From: a virus
DNA: 50,864 nt
Direction: 5' to 3' (one strand)
IMG/VR virus record: IMGVR_UViG_3300001593_000006
Span: 1 to 50,864 of that record
Position 1 is the first letter of the stretch. Each line of letters starts with the position of its first letter. The notes beneath the pieces were generated by a model, which was not told the origin of the DNA, made no database searches, and saw nothing but the letters and a program-made list of their open reading frames with translations. This document shows, in pieces, positions 6,182-12,902 of this stretch. A program made the translations under genes and the position numbers.

Positions 6182-6417
6182 GGTTGCCACGCGGCGCGGC
6201 TACCGCGCTTCGTCAAGCAAAACGCTCTCACACGGCCATGAGACGCCACTCAGTCCGCGGCAACATCGAACCCGGCCCTGAGTACCTAGAGCACCGCAAG
6301 AGGTTCCTAGAGAGCCTGAGAGCCCTTAGCGGCCTCGGTGTGAAGCAGCAGGTGGTCGCCGACGAGTTAGGTGTGTCGCGGTCAGCGGTGAGCCAGTGGC
6401 TGGGGCAGGCATCGTGA
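6157..6417 (+). CDS. Small helix-turn-helix protein
   Basis: The C-terminal 30 residues (GVKQQVVADELGVSRSAVSQWLGQA) form a clear helix-turn-helix of the Cro/sigma-region-4 type. GTG 6157 has AAGAGAGG at 6145-6152 and is used here. TTG 6184 and ATG 6238 are alternatives that would shorten the N-terminus but keep the domain. The small size suggests a local repressor or an accessory factor. The stop overlaps GTG 6414. Confidence 0.65.
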   Translation: MAPVAQELGLPRGAATALRQAKRSHTAMRRHSVRGNIEPGPEYLEHRKRFLESLRALSGLGVKQQVVADELGVSRSAVSQWLGQAS

Positions 6418-6704
6418 AGCGGGTCCAACTCAGCCGAGCAAAGAACTGGCGCAAGCCCGAGGGCTGCATCGTGGTCGCCCGCCCGAGCCGGTGGGGCAAC
6501 CCCTTCGTCCTCGGCCTAGCGGCGGTCATCCCTGGTGAGGTAGTTGACGTAGACCGACGCTTGGCTGTGGAGATGTACCGGTCCTGGCTTCGCCACAACA
6601 GACACCTTGACGTTACGCCGCTACGGGGTCACGACCTTGCTTGCTGGTGCCCCCTTGACCAGCCATGTCACGCCGACGTCCTCCTTGAATTGGCCAACTC
6701 GTGA
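6414..6704 (+). CDS. DUF4326 protein
   Basis: The sequence KRVQLSRAKNWRKPEGCIVVARPSRWGNPF, a central MYRSWLRHN helix and LACWCPLDQPCHADVLLELAN match the DUF4326 family found in many phages, with the conserved WGNPF and CWC-x7-CHAD motifs. The Cys/His residues could bind metal. The biochemical role of the family is not known to me. GTG 6414 overlaps the previous stop and the last bases overlap GTG 6701. Confidence 0.85.
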   Translation: MKRVQLSRAKNWRKPEGCIVVARPSRWGNPFVLGLAAVIPGEVVDVDRRLAVEMYRSWLRHNRHLDVTPLRGHDLACWCPLDQPCHADVLLELANS

Positions 6705-7144
6705 GCCTGTTCAACCCGCTCGCCTACGACACGCGACCGATGGCCCCCGAGCCGGGACCACCTCGCAAGGACCGCGGTGAGCGCCTGTTCAGCACGGGCA
6801 CCGAGGCAGCCGACTGGGAACGGTTCTGGTGTGGCCAGTGCGCGCGTGACCACGAGATGCACGCCGAGCGTGGCCCAGGCTGCCTCATCTACGCCGACGA
6901 GATGTTCGACAACGCCGAGCGCTTTGAGATAGTCGATGGGAGCGCAGAGCGGGGCTACACGATCCCGAGCCAAGTGGTCTGCAACGCGTTCGTGCAGTGC
7001 AATGAGTGCGAGGACGACCCCGCGCTACGTGCGACCAGGGACGACCCCACGCGCCTGATTACTTGGCGACAGTTCGCCGCCGAGGCTCGCGCGTCGTGTG
7101 GCCCCTTCTCGGCCGTCATTCCTTTTGAGGAGCAGGCGTCGTGA
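6701..7144 (+). CDS. Hypothetical Cys-containing protein (147 aa)
   Basis: Starts at GTG 6701 (GTGA overlap). The protein has CGQCARDHEMHAERGPGC and CNAFVQCNEC, which could bind zinc at two sites, within an acidic soluble protein. It sits between DUF4326 and ASCH genes in a coupled operon. No family recognised. Confidence 0.65.
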   Translation: MSLFNPLAYDTRPMAPEPGPPRKDRGERLFSTGTEAADWERFWCGQCARDHEMHAERGPGCLIYADEMFDNAERFEIVDGSAERGYTIPSQVVCNAFVQCNECEDDPALRATRDDPTRLITWRQFAAEARASCGPFSAVIPFEEQAS

Positions 7145-7638
7145 AGGCTCTCTCATTGTGGCAGCCGTGGGCCAGCCTCGTAGCCCTCAGTGTCAAGACG
7201 ATTGAGACGCGGCACTGGGAGACGAAGTACCGCGGCCCCCTAGCCATCCATGCTGCCAAGCGTCGGGCGCAGTTCGCCGACATGAAACAGGTGGTCGGTG
7301 ACCAGGTAGACGCTTGGGAGGCCTGGTACAAGGCTGGTTACGTGTCGGAGGACGGTGAGACGGACGACATGCCCTACGGCGCCGTCGTGGCTACCTGCGA
7401 GCTCCTGTACTGCGCCCCCGTCCTCATGCACTGCTCGTCCTCAGTGTGTGTCGTCCCAGAGAGTGACGGCCTGTGGCTCTACAACCCCGGCACTGGACGA
7501 GGGGCTGACATTGACAAGCAACGTCCCTTCGGAGACTTCACCCTTGGTCGGTACGCGTGGGTGCTGGGGAACATCAAGTTGGTTGACCCACCCGTGCCAG
7601 CGACCGGCCACCAAGGCCTATGGGAATGGGCCGCGTGA
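7141..7638 (+). CDS. ASCH-domain protein
   Basis: The N-terminus MKALSLWQPWASLVALS, then KTIETRHWETKYRGPLAIHAAKR, is the ASCH (ASC-1 homology) core, a beta barrel related to PUA that binds RNA or modified nucleosides. Some bacterial ASCH proteins are nucleoside amidohydrolases or ribonucleases. The C-terminal YAWVLGNIKLVDPPVPATGHQGLWEW completes the barrel as in phage members. GTG 7141 overlaps the upstream stop. An RNA-level role is inferred from the fold only. Confidence 0.85.
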   Translation: MKALSLWQPWASLVALSVKTIETRHWETKYRGPLAIHAAKRRAQFADMKQVVGDQVDAWEAWYKAGYVSEDGETDDMPYGAVVATCELLYCAPVLMHCSSSVCVVPESDGLWLYNPGTGRGADIDKQRPFGDFTLGRYAWVLGNIKLVDPPVPATGHQGLWEWAA

Positions 7639-7829
7639 CCAAGCCAACCACCCTCTCGTTCACCGAAGCCGAGCAGGCCCGTATCTTCGAGGCCGCCCGT
7701 ATCCTGAACACCACCCAGGTCGAACTAATCAAGTGGGGCGCGCTCCAAGCCGCGGACGAGGTGATCGGCGTGAACAACGAGCTCGCCCAGGGTCGGTTGG
7801 GGGACGGGGTTAGGATCGCGGGGCAGTGA
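7635..7829 (+). CDS. Small putative ribbon-helix-helix protein (64 aa)
   Basis: GTG 7635 overlaps the ASCH stop. The order is a short strand (TTLSF) and two helices (EAEQARIFEAARIL, TQVELIKWGALQAADEVI), as in CopG/DUF1778-type RHH DNA-binding proteins. No toxin partner is evident next to it, so a regulator is more likely than an antitoxin. The RHH call rests on pattern only. Confidence 0.55.
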   Translation: MTKPTTLSFTEAEQARIFEAARILNTTQVELIKWGALQAADEVIGVNNELAQGRLGDGVRIAGQ

Positions 7830-8086
7830 GCGCGCTGACCGATCGCGTACGTGCCCAGCAAGCGGGCGTACAGAGGCTGACCCCTGAGCAGATCAGAGAG
7901 GCCCTTGAGCGGCCGTTCAAGGAGCATGGCGACCACCCCTGGCACCAAATAGGGCGGTGCGTCTACTGCGGCCCCTGCGGCGTCAGGCTGTACCAAGGGA
8001 CGATGCCGCCCGACCATGAGGTCTACAAGCGGCCATACCAACCAACGGCCGCCGATGAGATGCTCAAGCGCTGGGGGAAGCTGTGA
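7826..8086 (+). CDS. Hypothetical zinc-binding protein (86 aa)
   Basis: GTG 7826 overlaps the preceding stop. A helical N-terminus (LTPEQIREALERPFKEHG) is followed by CVYCGPCGVRLY, one knuckle of a treble-clef or ribbon, with nearby His residues. Length and motif resemble several other small proteins in this window. Function unknown. Confidence 0.6.
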   Translation: MSALTDRVRAQQAGVQRLTPEQIREALERPFKEHGDHPWHQIGRCVYCGPCGVRLYQGTMPPDHEVYKRPYQPTAADEMLKRWGKL

Positions 8087-8187
8087 GGGCACTCAAGGAT
8101 CTGTGGGCCGACTCGCCCCCCCATGTGTTTATCATGGCCTTTGGTGTCGCCCTCGGGCTGGCCTTCGTGGTCAAGTGGTGCCTGTGA
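8083..8187 (+). CDS. Tiny single-helix membrane peptide (34 aa)
   Basis: GTG 8083 (GTGA overlap) to TGA 8185-8187, itself overlapping GTG 8184. The product has a short polar N-terminus and one hydrophobic helix (VFIMAFGVALGLAFVVKW). Coupling on both sides supports translation. Confidence 0.5.
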   Translation: MRALKDLWADSPPHVFIMAFGVALGLAFVVKWCL

Positions 8188-8930
8188 GCAAGCGCACCGA
8201 CGACCTCGAGCGCCGCGTCAAGCGAGCCTGCGAGACGGCTGAACACCTCTTGGCACCCTGGGCCGGCAAAGGCACCCCTAGTGTCCTGTTCGAGTTCATG
8301 CGCCGCGGTGAGCAGCCCTTCGGAGCGGATGGGTATGCGTCGCGCTCAGCCCTGGACCCGAGCGGAGTGGGTGGCGGGAGCTCGGACATGACGAGCGTGG
8401 AGTCGGCCGCGAACAGTCGTATGCAGGATGTTTGCAAGCGCTGCGAGGGTTCGGGCAAGTTCCAAGGTCGCGCCAAGTGCAAGGCATGTGGAGGGAGTGG
8501 CAAGCGGTTCGCCGACCCGATAGGTGACGGGGTGACCGATGGGCTGCGCGAGCTGGGAGTAGCACTACGAGCCTTAGAAGTGGTGGGCGCAAAGATTGAC
8601 CTCGTGATGGGTTCAGCGGCCCGGTTCGCCGGCCGGCAGAGCACCCTTACAAACTGCGAAGTGCCGTCGTGCTCGGCCGCCATCTCAGGTGTGGGCAATG
8701 ACCGGAAGCGCTCGGGGTGCTGCCCTCGTTGCTTTTTACATCTGTCCACCTGGCGCTTGGTCCACCCGACCACCGGAGATCCCGGTGCCGACCGCCAAGC
8801 GTTCTACGCGTTCATGGCCGACTTCTTCCAACAGAAGGAGCTCAAGGCTCAGGCGCGCGCCGAGAAGGAGTCCCGCGAGATTGAGAGACTGCGCCGCAGA
8901 GGCGAGTTGCCGACAGCGAGGGCGCGATGA
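8184..8930 (+). CDS. Protein with DnaJ-type zinc motif (248 aa)
   Basis: GTG 8184 follows by GTGA overlap. At about residues 84-107 is CKRCEGSGKFQGRAKCKACGGSGK, two CxxCxGxG units as in the DnaJ cysteine-rich region and in RNA/DNA-binding phage proteins. A second cluster, CCPRCF, lies near residue 180. The C-terminal 45 residues are a highly charged helix (FFQQKELKAQARAEKESREIE). There is no J domain, so it is not a chaperone cofactor by itself. A nucleic-acid or protein-binding adaptor is inferred. Confidence 0.65.
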   Translation: MSKRTDDLERRVKRACETAEHLLAPWAGKGTPSVLFEFMRRGEQPFGADGYASRSALDPSGVGGGSSDMTSVESAANSRMQDVCKRCEGSGKFQGRAKCKACGGSGKRFADPIGDGVTDGLRELGVALRALEVVGAKIDLVMGSAARFAGRQSTLTNCEVPSCSAAISGVGNDRKRSGCCPRCFLHLSTWRLVHPTTGDPGADRQAFYAFMADFFQQKELKAQARAEKESREIERLRRRGELPTARAR

Positions 8931-9235
8931 AAGAGCAGTATGACAACTTGATGGCATACTTCGATGGGGTACGGCCTGACCTCGCTGCCGACCCCATCGA
9001 GCGGGAAAGGGTGAGTCAAGCCCTGCGCCGCAATTTGAAGGCGTTTGACGATTTGGTGGAGGCGATCGACCAGGCCAAAGCCGATCCTCGTTGCTCGCGC
9101 ACTCTTGGTAGTCGCCCCGAGTGGATGAGCCCTGACCAGTACAGCCCTTGTCGGTGTCGGCGCCGTAAGGACCACGATGGGCCGCACGCTTGTGAGCATG
9201 AGTACTCAGAGCTAGTGGAGCTTTCTACCGCCTAG
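8927..9235 (+). CDS. Hypothetical protein (102 aa), last gene of the left operon
   Basis: ATG 8927 overlaps the previous stop. The N-terminal 60 residues are helical and charged (VSQALRRNLKAFDDLVEAIDQAKAD). The C-terminal part holds CRCRRRKDHDGPHACEH, a Cys/His cluster similar to other short zinc-like motifs here. It is followed by a non-coding region with a large hairpin, so transcription probably ends here. Confidence 0.6.
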   Translation: MKEQYDNLMAYFDGVRPDLAADPIERERVSQALRRNLKAFDDLVEAIDQAKADPRCSRTLGSRPEWMSPDQYSPCRCRRRKDHDGPHACEHEYSELVELSTA

Positions 9236-9254
9236 CCCTCGTAACCGGGGTGAG

Positions 9255-9297
9255 GGGCCACCTGCTCAACCGTTCAACGTTTCGGGGAAGGTGGCCC
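9255..9297 (+). terminator. Hairpin after the left operon
   Basis: GGGCCACCT (9255-9263) pairs perfectly with AGGTGGCCC (9289-9297) around a 25-base loop. It lies 20 bases past the last plus-strand stop. There is no T-run, as is common for actinobacterial terminators. Confidence 0.5.
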
Positions 9298-9621
9298 GGC
9301 GGGAGTCCCCTTGCTTTTGGTGGAGACTTAGAGGCAGAGTCCTCCCCTACTTCTAGGAGAGAGCTTGCTTTTGGAGCCAGACTCCTCAGCTTCGCCCAAC
9401 ACGGTCGGGATATTGGCAGGTGGGCACCATGACTGGGCTCCCACCCGGACGCGCCTTGACTGGGAGGCCCCCTTACCATCGGGGTCAGGACCTGTGCGGC
9501 CTACTCGCCAGCGACTTTGAAGGGCTTCGCTGTTCCCTTGCGAACCCGTCTCGTGGGCTAGTGACGACTGTCTGCTACAGTGGCTCTCGGTTGTCGTGGT
9601 GACTACCATTGTGGCAGGTGC

Positions 9622-9646
9622 GGGCTGGTCACACGCGGACCAGCCC
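9622..9646 (-). terminator. Hairpin directly after the RuvB-like gene
   Basis: GGGCTGGTC (9622-9630), loop ACACGCG, GACCAGCCC (9638-9646): a perfect 9-bp stem starting five bases past the minus-strand stop. It can act in both directions and lacks a T-run. Confidence 0.6.
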
Positions 9647-9650
9647 CCTG

Positions 9651-10706
9651 CTACTCCCAAGACCTCACAAGGTCATAGCTAGGGCTGAGAGCCATACGGC
9701 CACGCGCCGTCCGGGTAATCAAGCCAGCGGCCACCATCGGCCCTTCCCTGCTCTCTAGAGCGCTTTGGTCGAGTCCCACGGCCTGACTGAGCGCTGAGAT
9801 GCCAATCGCCCGTCCTGCGAACACGGTGACCAGTGCGAGGATGATCCTTCGGTCTACCGCGTCCCACCCCGAGGGGTCGATGTCGAACGATTCCAAGGCC
9901 GCCGCGCAGTCTCCCGGTAGCACTGTCGATCGACCTTGGCAGGCCACCCAATCAAGGCACCGCTCCGACAGGTGGAGCGCGAGGCGCGGCGTGCCCTTGC
10001 ACCTCTCGGCGATGGTCGTTGGCTCAGTTGAGGCGAACACCACGCCCTTGCGTGTCCACGCGTTGGCTACAACCTGGGCCAGCTCGGCCACGCTGTAGCT
10101 CTCCATTGACAACTTGACGCCAAAGCGGGCCCTGAAGGGCTCTGGGAGCTGTCCAGGGGCCGTTGTAGCGGCCACACAGACGAAAAAGGGGAGATGTGCT
10201 ACGTGAGCCCTGGAATCGGCTCCTGAGCCCAACAGGAGGCTTACAGAGCGGTCCTCAAGGGCACCGTACAAAGTCTCCAAGACTGGCTTGGACGCGGCGT
10301 GTACTTCATCGATCAGCAGCACGTCGCCCACGGTGAGACGCAAGAGCACACCAATGAGGTCCTGGGGCCGGCGCAAGAGGGGGCCTTGGAGAACGTGCAG
10401 CTCCCCGCCGAACTCCTTCGCGATGACGTTGGCTATGGAGGTCTTGCCAAACCCGGGAGGCCCGTCGACCAATACGTGGGCCATGGGCACCCCACGCAAT
10501 ATTGACCCACGCATAACGGTTTTTAGTTGGGCCAGTAAGCTAGTTTGCCCGACCATTTCGCCCATAGTTTGAGGGCGGTTGAGGTTGGGCGGAGGTGGCA
10601 ATGGGAGGGCGGTAATATTATTCGGCGCCCCCGGAGCCTTCCTAGGTTCGGGCCTTTGGGCTCCGGTGTGCGCGTGGTGGGTAGCGCGTAGAGCCGCGCC
10701 GATCAT
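9651..10706 (-). CDS. ruvB: RuvB-like Holliday junction branch-migration ATPase
   Basis: RuvB is the AAA+ ring motor that drives branch migration. Visible are RPQTMGEMVGQ (the RuvB N-terminal box), Walker A DGPPGFGKTS (about residues 81-90), Walker B VLLIDEVHAA, sensor-1 ATT, the arginine-finger region PEPFRARFG, and a C-terminal winged helix ending MVAAGLITRTARGRMA, as in bacterial RuvB. ATG 10706 gives 351 aa and overlaps the upstream TGA. The first 40 residues are Pro-rich and unlike RuvB, so a later start is possible. No RuvA or RuvC is present; the RusA-like resolvase at 4449 may be its partner. Confidence 0.85.
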   Translation of the reverse strand: MIGAALRATHHAHTGAQRPEPRKAPGAPNNITALPLPPPPNLNRPQTMGEMVGQTSLLAQLKTVMRGSILRGVPMAHVLVDGPPGFGKTSIANVIAKEFGGELHVLQGPLLRRPQDLIGVLLRLTVGDVLLIDEVHAASKPVLETLYGALEDRSVSLLLGSGADSRAHVAHLPFFVCVAATTAPGQLPEPFRARFGVKLSMESYSVAELAQVVANAWTRKGVVFASTEPTTIAERCKGTPRLALHLSERCLDWVACQGRSTVLPGDCAAALESFDIDPSGWDAVDRRIILALVTVFAGRAIGISALSQAVGLDQSALESREGPMVAAGLITRTARGRMALSPSYDLVRSWE

Positions 10707-10780
10707 CGCGAGACCTTGCGCGGACGAAAGACGATGGCCCCGACGAGGACCGCGAACAGGATTAGGGCGCCGCCGGTCAT
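10703..10780 (-). CDS. 25-residue membrane peptide
   Basis: ATG 10780 overlaps the upstream TGA and its own TGA (10705-10703) overlaps the RuvB-like ATG. The product is one hydrophobic helix followed by a basic end (VFRPRKVSR). The double ATGA coupling is the main evidence. It may bring ribosomes to the RuvB-like start or be a functional micropeptide. Confidence 0.5.
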   Translation of the reverse strand: MTGGALILFAVLVGAIVFRPRKVSR

Positions 10781-11001
10781 AGCCCATAGCCCCAAGCGCT
10801 AAGCGGTTTGACCGGGCAGTCAGGCAGGGCCATGAACTCCTGCCAGTGGGTCTCGCAGTAGTGACCCGAGACGGTCTGCCGGCGAGTGCAGTCGGCGAAC
10901 TCACAACGGAGCTGCCAGTCAGAAGTCCAGCGTAGGGGCTTAGGCTCGGCGGGTATCGCGCCGCCATCGTCGGCCCAGGTGTGCTCTTGTAGTTCAGTCA
11001 T
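10777..11001 (-). CDS. Small zinc-finger-like protein (74 aa)
   Basis: ATG 11001 follows acgaggaccg. The protein contains CEFADCTRRQTVSGHYCETH, a C-x4-C-x8-H-x-C-x2-H arrangement likely to hold zinc. It is the third gene of the minus operon and is coupled to the 25-residue peptide. Its role is unknown; nucleic-acid binding is plausible from the motif. Confidence 0.6.
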   Translation of the reverse strand: MTELQEHTWADDGGAIPAEPKPLRWTSDWQLRCEFADCTRRQTVSGHYCETHWQEFMALPDCPVKPLSAWGYGL

Positions 11002-11027
11002 CGGTCCTCGTTTCGTAGGGGTTTGGG

Positions 11028-11075
11028 GTACAGCGCGCCTAGGCGCCGATCTGCGAGCGCACGCCTAGGCCGTAC
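11028..11075 (-). terminator. Palindromic hairpin inside the minus operon
   Basis: Two copies of the palindrome GCCTAGGC (11037-11044 and 11063-11070) are flanked by GTAC at 11028 and 11072, so the region can fold on itself. It lies between the stop at 11078 and the start at 11001. It could attenuate transcription, be a processing site, or be a protein-binding site. Confidence 0.45.
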
Positions 11076-11077
11076 AG

Positions 11078-11407
11078 CTAGCCGAAGTTCGTAAAGTCAC
11101 CCTCCCCGCGGTAGCTGTGAGCGCGTGGCGCTGGTGCGACGGTTCCCTCTTCGGTCACTACTACGTCGGGCTCGCCGATGTAACTCTGAATGATGACCGC
11201 GTGTTCGCTAGTCCACCCGTCGACGATCTCGCTGATGTTCTCGCTGCTCTCGCTCAGCTCGAGTTCTGCCTCATCCTTTGGGTGGATGGGCTTGTCAAGT
11301 ACGGCGGCCGCTTCGTAACAAAAGCGCGCCGAGGTGGGCGCGTTGGCTAGGTCCATGTTGAAACATACGGGTACGGTTTCTAGGTCAAAGGTGCTGGTCT
11401 CGGCCAT
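11078..11407 (-). CDS. Hypothetical acidic protein (109 aa)
   Basis: ATG 11407 follows cgaacgaaaggcacacc, a good ribosome-binding site; longer upstream frames run over the neighbouring gene and are not used. The protein is acidic (EAELELSESSENISEIVDGW) and ends RGEGDFTNFG. No motif is recognised. Acidic small phage proteins often inhibit host DNA-binding proteins, but nothing specific shows that here. Confidence 0.6.
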   Translation of the reverse strand: MAETSTFDLETVPVCFNMDLANAPTSARFCYEAAAVLDKPIHPKDEAELELSESSENISEIVDGWTSEHAVIIQSYIGEPDVVVTEEGTVAPAPRAHSYRGEGDFTNFG

Positions 11408-11436
11408 GGTGTGCCTTTCGTTCGTAGGGGTAAGGC

Positions 11437-11598
11437 TTAGTAACGGTCGGCGGCCGGCAACTTGGCCAGCTCGGCCCACCAGGGTAGGCAAACGTGGCCG
11501 AATAGGTGGTTCTGAAGTGCGCTAACAACCCGGCCGCAATGCTCGCACGTAAAGGCTTGGATTGCTAGGACTTGTCCGTGGTAGGTCTCGTTTGCCAT
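11437..11598 (-). CDS. First gene of the minus operon, C2H2-like small protein (53 aa)
   Basis: ATG 11598 sits six bases after the -10 box of a consensus promoter, so the message is expected to start at or next to the ATG, with no ribosome-binding site. The protein carries FTCEHCGRVVSALQNHLFGH, a C-x2-C-x10-H-x3-H zinc-finger pattern, then CLPWWAEL. As the first gene of an early-looking operon it may be a regulator. No family recognised. Confidence 0.65.
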   Translation of the reverse strand: MANETYHGQVLAIQAFTCEHCGRVVSALQNHLFGHVCLPWWAELAKLPAADRY

Positions 11599-11604
11599 AT
11601 CTCT

Positions 11605-11633
11605 ATTGTACGCTCGCTAGACGGAGATGTCAA
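11605..11633 (-). promoter_or_regulatory. Consensus promoter of the minus operon, leaderless
   Basis: Read on the minus strand: TTGACA (11633-11628), a 17-base spacer and TACAAT (11610-11605). The predicted +1 lies at about 11598, the A of the first ATG. This is close to a perfect primary-sigma promoter. Confidence 0.85.
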
Positions 11634-12108
11634 TAGATTGTGTGTACAGATAGGAAAGAGACATACGACGCCAGATACCGGGTACTTGATCAGCGACGAT
11701 GCGCACGCTAACCTCTCGGCCCTAGTAGTGACTGGTGCGCCTAGAAGGTCTTCGCGATCTCGGCCGCCATGGTTCTTTGCCTTGTATGCGCCTTACAGCA
11801 GCCACAGCGCTTGAAGGGGTTCACAGACGTGCAGCGCACCGGCTAGGCGAAGCGAAACAAAGCAAGACACCAGAACGAAGACGGCAAGCACCGAGAACAG
11901 GCAAAACAGACGGCGCGCTGGGCCGACGGGCCTGTGACGTGCAGGAACGCATCACAACGTGCTCGTCTCTCCGGTAGTTAGCACTCTCGGCCCATAAACA
12001 GGCCGTGACCAGCGCAAACGCCGATCGGTCGAGCCAGATTCCCTCCTCGGCGAGCAAAAAGGGCCCGTGCTAAGGCACCGACATCCCGTGACGTGTGCGG
12101 GGGCCTTT
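11634..12108. other. Non-coding control region
   Basis: No credible gene. Short frames lack ribosome-binding sites and protein-like content. It includes an A/G-rich stretch (about 11848-11912), where cytosines are spaced in a simple pattern, and GTGC-TAAG-GCAC plus G/C-rich inverted segments just before the repeats at 12109. It may hold an untranslated RNA, an origin or repressor sites. Confidence 0.5.
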
Positions 12109-12153
12109 CGGTAATACCTTGACACGGTAATACCAACCCTGTACGGTAATACC
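12109..12153 (+). promoter_or_regulatory. Three CGGTAATACC repeats over a consensus leaderless promoter
   Basis: CGGTAATACC occurs at 12109-12118, 12125-12134 and 12144-12153. The core GGTAATACC is an inverted repeat (GGTA-A-TACC). TTGACA (12119-12124), a 17-base spacer and TACGGT (12142-12147) form a promoter lying between and across the repeats. ATG 12155 begins at the expected +1. A protein bound here would block RNA polymerase, so a repressor operator is the simplest reading. Confidence 0.85.
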
Positions 12154-12154
12154 C

Positions 12155-12373
12155 ATGCCTGACCCCTGCGCCATCTGGGACTGCCCCGCCCCCGGCGAGT
12201 ACACCATCCAGTTCCGGGACGGCTACTGCCCGACGGTCTGCTCCGAGCATGAGGATGTCATCTGCGAAGTGGTCGGCCGGCACATCCAGCACGCCGCTCA
12301 GGACGACCCGATCCGAGACCACTGGCGACTGGAGGACGTTCGCCACATCCCGATCACTCGGGTCCAGGTATGA
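12155..12373 (+). CDS. First gene of the second plus operon (72 aa)
   Basis: ATG 12155 lies at the predicted transcription start, with no ribosome-binding site, so translation is expected to be leaderless. The protein has several Cys and His residues (CAIWDCPAP, CPTVCSEHED) that fit a small zinc-binding fold. It is coupled to the RHH gene that follows (ATGA). Position suggests early expression. Function unknown. Confidence 0.7.
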   Translation: MPDPCAIWDCPAPGEYTIQFRDGYCPTVCSEHEDVICEVVGRHIQHAAQDDPIRDHWRLEDVRHIPITRVQV

Positions 12374-12723
12374 GGCAACCCGTCGTGACCCTGCGGATCG
12401 ACCCCGAGGTTTGGGACAAGGTGAAGGCGGCAGCGGCTGAGGTCGACAAGTCCACCAGTGAGTGGGTTCGTGACGCCTGTGTCTCCAGCCTGAGCCGGCG
12501 CACCCTGAACGCCTCCCCTCCGGTCCAGTCGGCTCCTGTGCGACCACAGCGGCCTCAGACGAGCCCTGGGAGGGCCAAGCCCTCCGTCCGACAGTCCGCC
12601 CCCGTCAAGGACGCAGAGGCCCGTCTAGCTGAGGTCCGCCGTGAGCCGTGCCGGCATCCGTCCAACCGTCGGATCGGCGACGGGTGTGGAATGTGCGGAG
12701 AGATCGTGAAGGGGGCCAAGTGA
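12370..12723 (+). CDS. Ribbon-helix-helix protein, candidate regulator of the repeat operator
   Basis: Residues 3-40 (QPVVTLRIDPEVWDKVKAAAAEVDKSTSEWVRDACVSSL; strand, helix, turn, helix) match the Arc/MetJ/CopG RHH fold, whose dimers bind short palindromic sites, often in tandem. A Pro/Ser-rich linker follows, then CRHPSNRRIGDGCGMCGE, a zinc-type motif. It is the second gene after the promoter that carries three such sites, so autoregulation is a natural hypothesis. Sequence alone cannot show which site it binds. Confidence 0.75.
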   Translation: MRQPVVTLRIDPEVWDKVKAAAAEVDKSTSEWVRDACVSSLSRRTLNASPPVQSAPVRPQRPQTSPGRAKPSVRQSAPVKDAEARLAEVRREPCRHPSNRRIGDGCGMCGEIVKGAK

Positions 12724-12902
12724 TGGCCTCCCCTCGCAGGGCTAAGGCCCGCAGAGATTTGTCCATGCCCGACCTGTCCCCCGCTGACCGGGAGGCCGTG
12801 GACCGCAGCATCGCTAGGTCCAAACCGACTGTGGCAGTCCCATCTCGAGTGGCTGGGGACAGGATGCCCGAAGTCACCCCTCGGTTCAAGGGGGCCAAGT
12901 GA
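12723..12902 (+). CDS. Short basic protein (59 aa)
   Basis: TGATG overlap with the previous gene. The product, starting MASPRRAKARRDLSMPDLSP, is basic and probably disordered. Its 3' end repeats the ggggccaagtgatggcc junction seen at its own start, so adjacent junctions share sequence. No function. Confidence 0.5.
   Translation: MASPRRAKARRDLSMPDLSPADREAVDRSIARSKPTVAVPSRVAGDRMPEVTPRFKGAK

Larger units (their letters stand above)
9236..9650. other. Non-coding junction between converging operons
   Basis: No ORF here has a ribosome-binding site or protein-like content. It holds two hairpins (9255-9297 and 9622-9646) and an 11-base direct repeat, cttgcttttgg, at 9310-9320 and 9364-9374. A small RNA or replication signal cannot be excluded, but nothing shows one. 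Confidence 0.6.

Noticed and set aside
9420-9602. 60-codon frame in the 9236-9650 gap
   Set aside because: No ribosome-binding site and no coding-like third-position bias.
11572-11977. Short plus-strand frames in the control region
   Set aside because: No start signal, basic low-information composition, and they overlap the minus-strand promoter.
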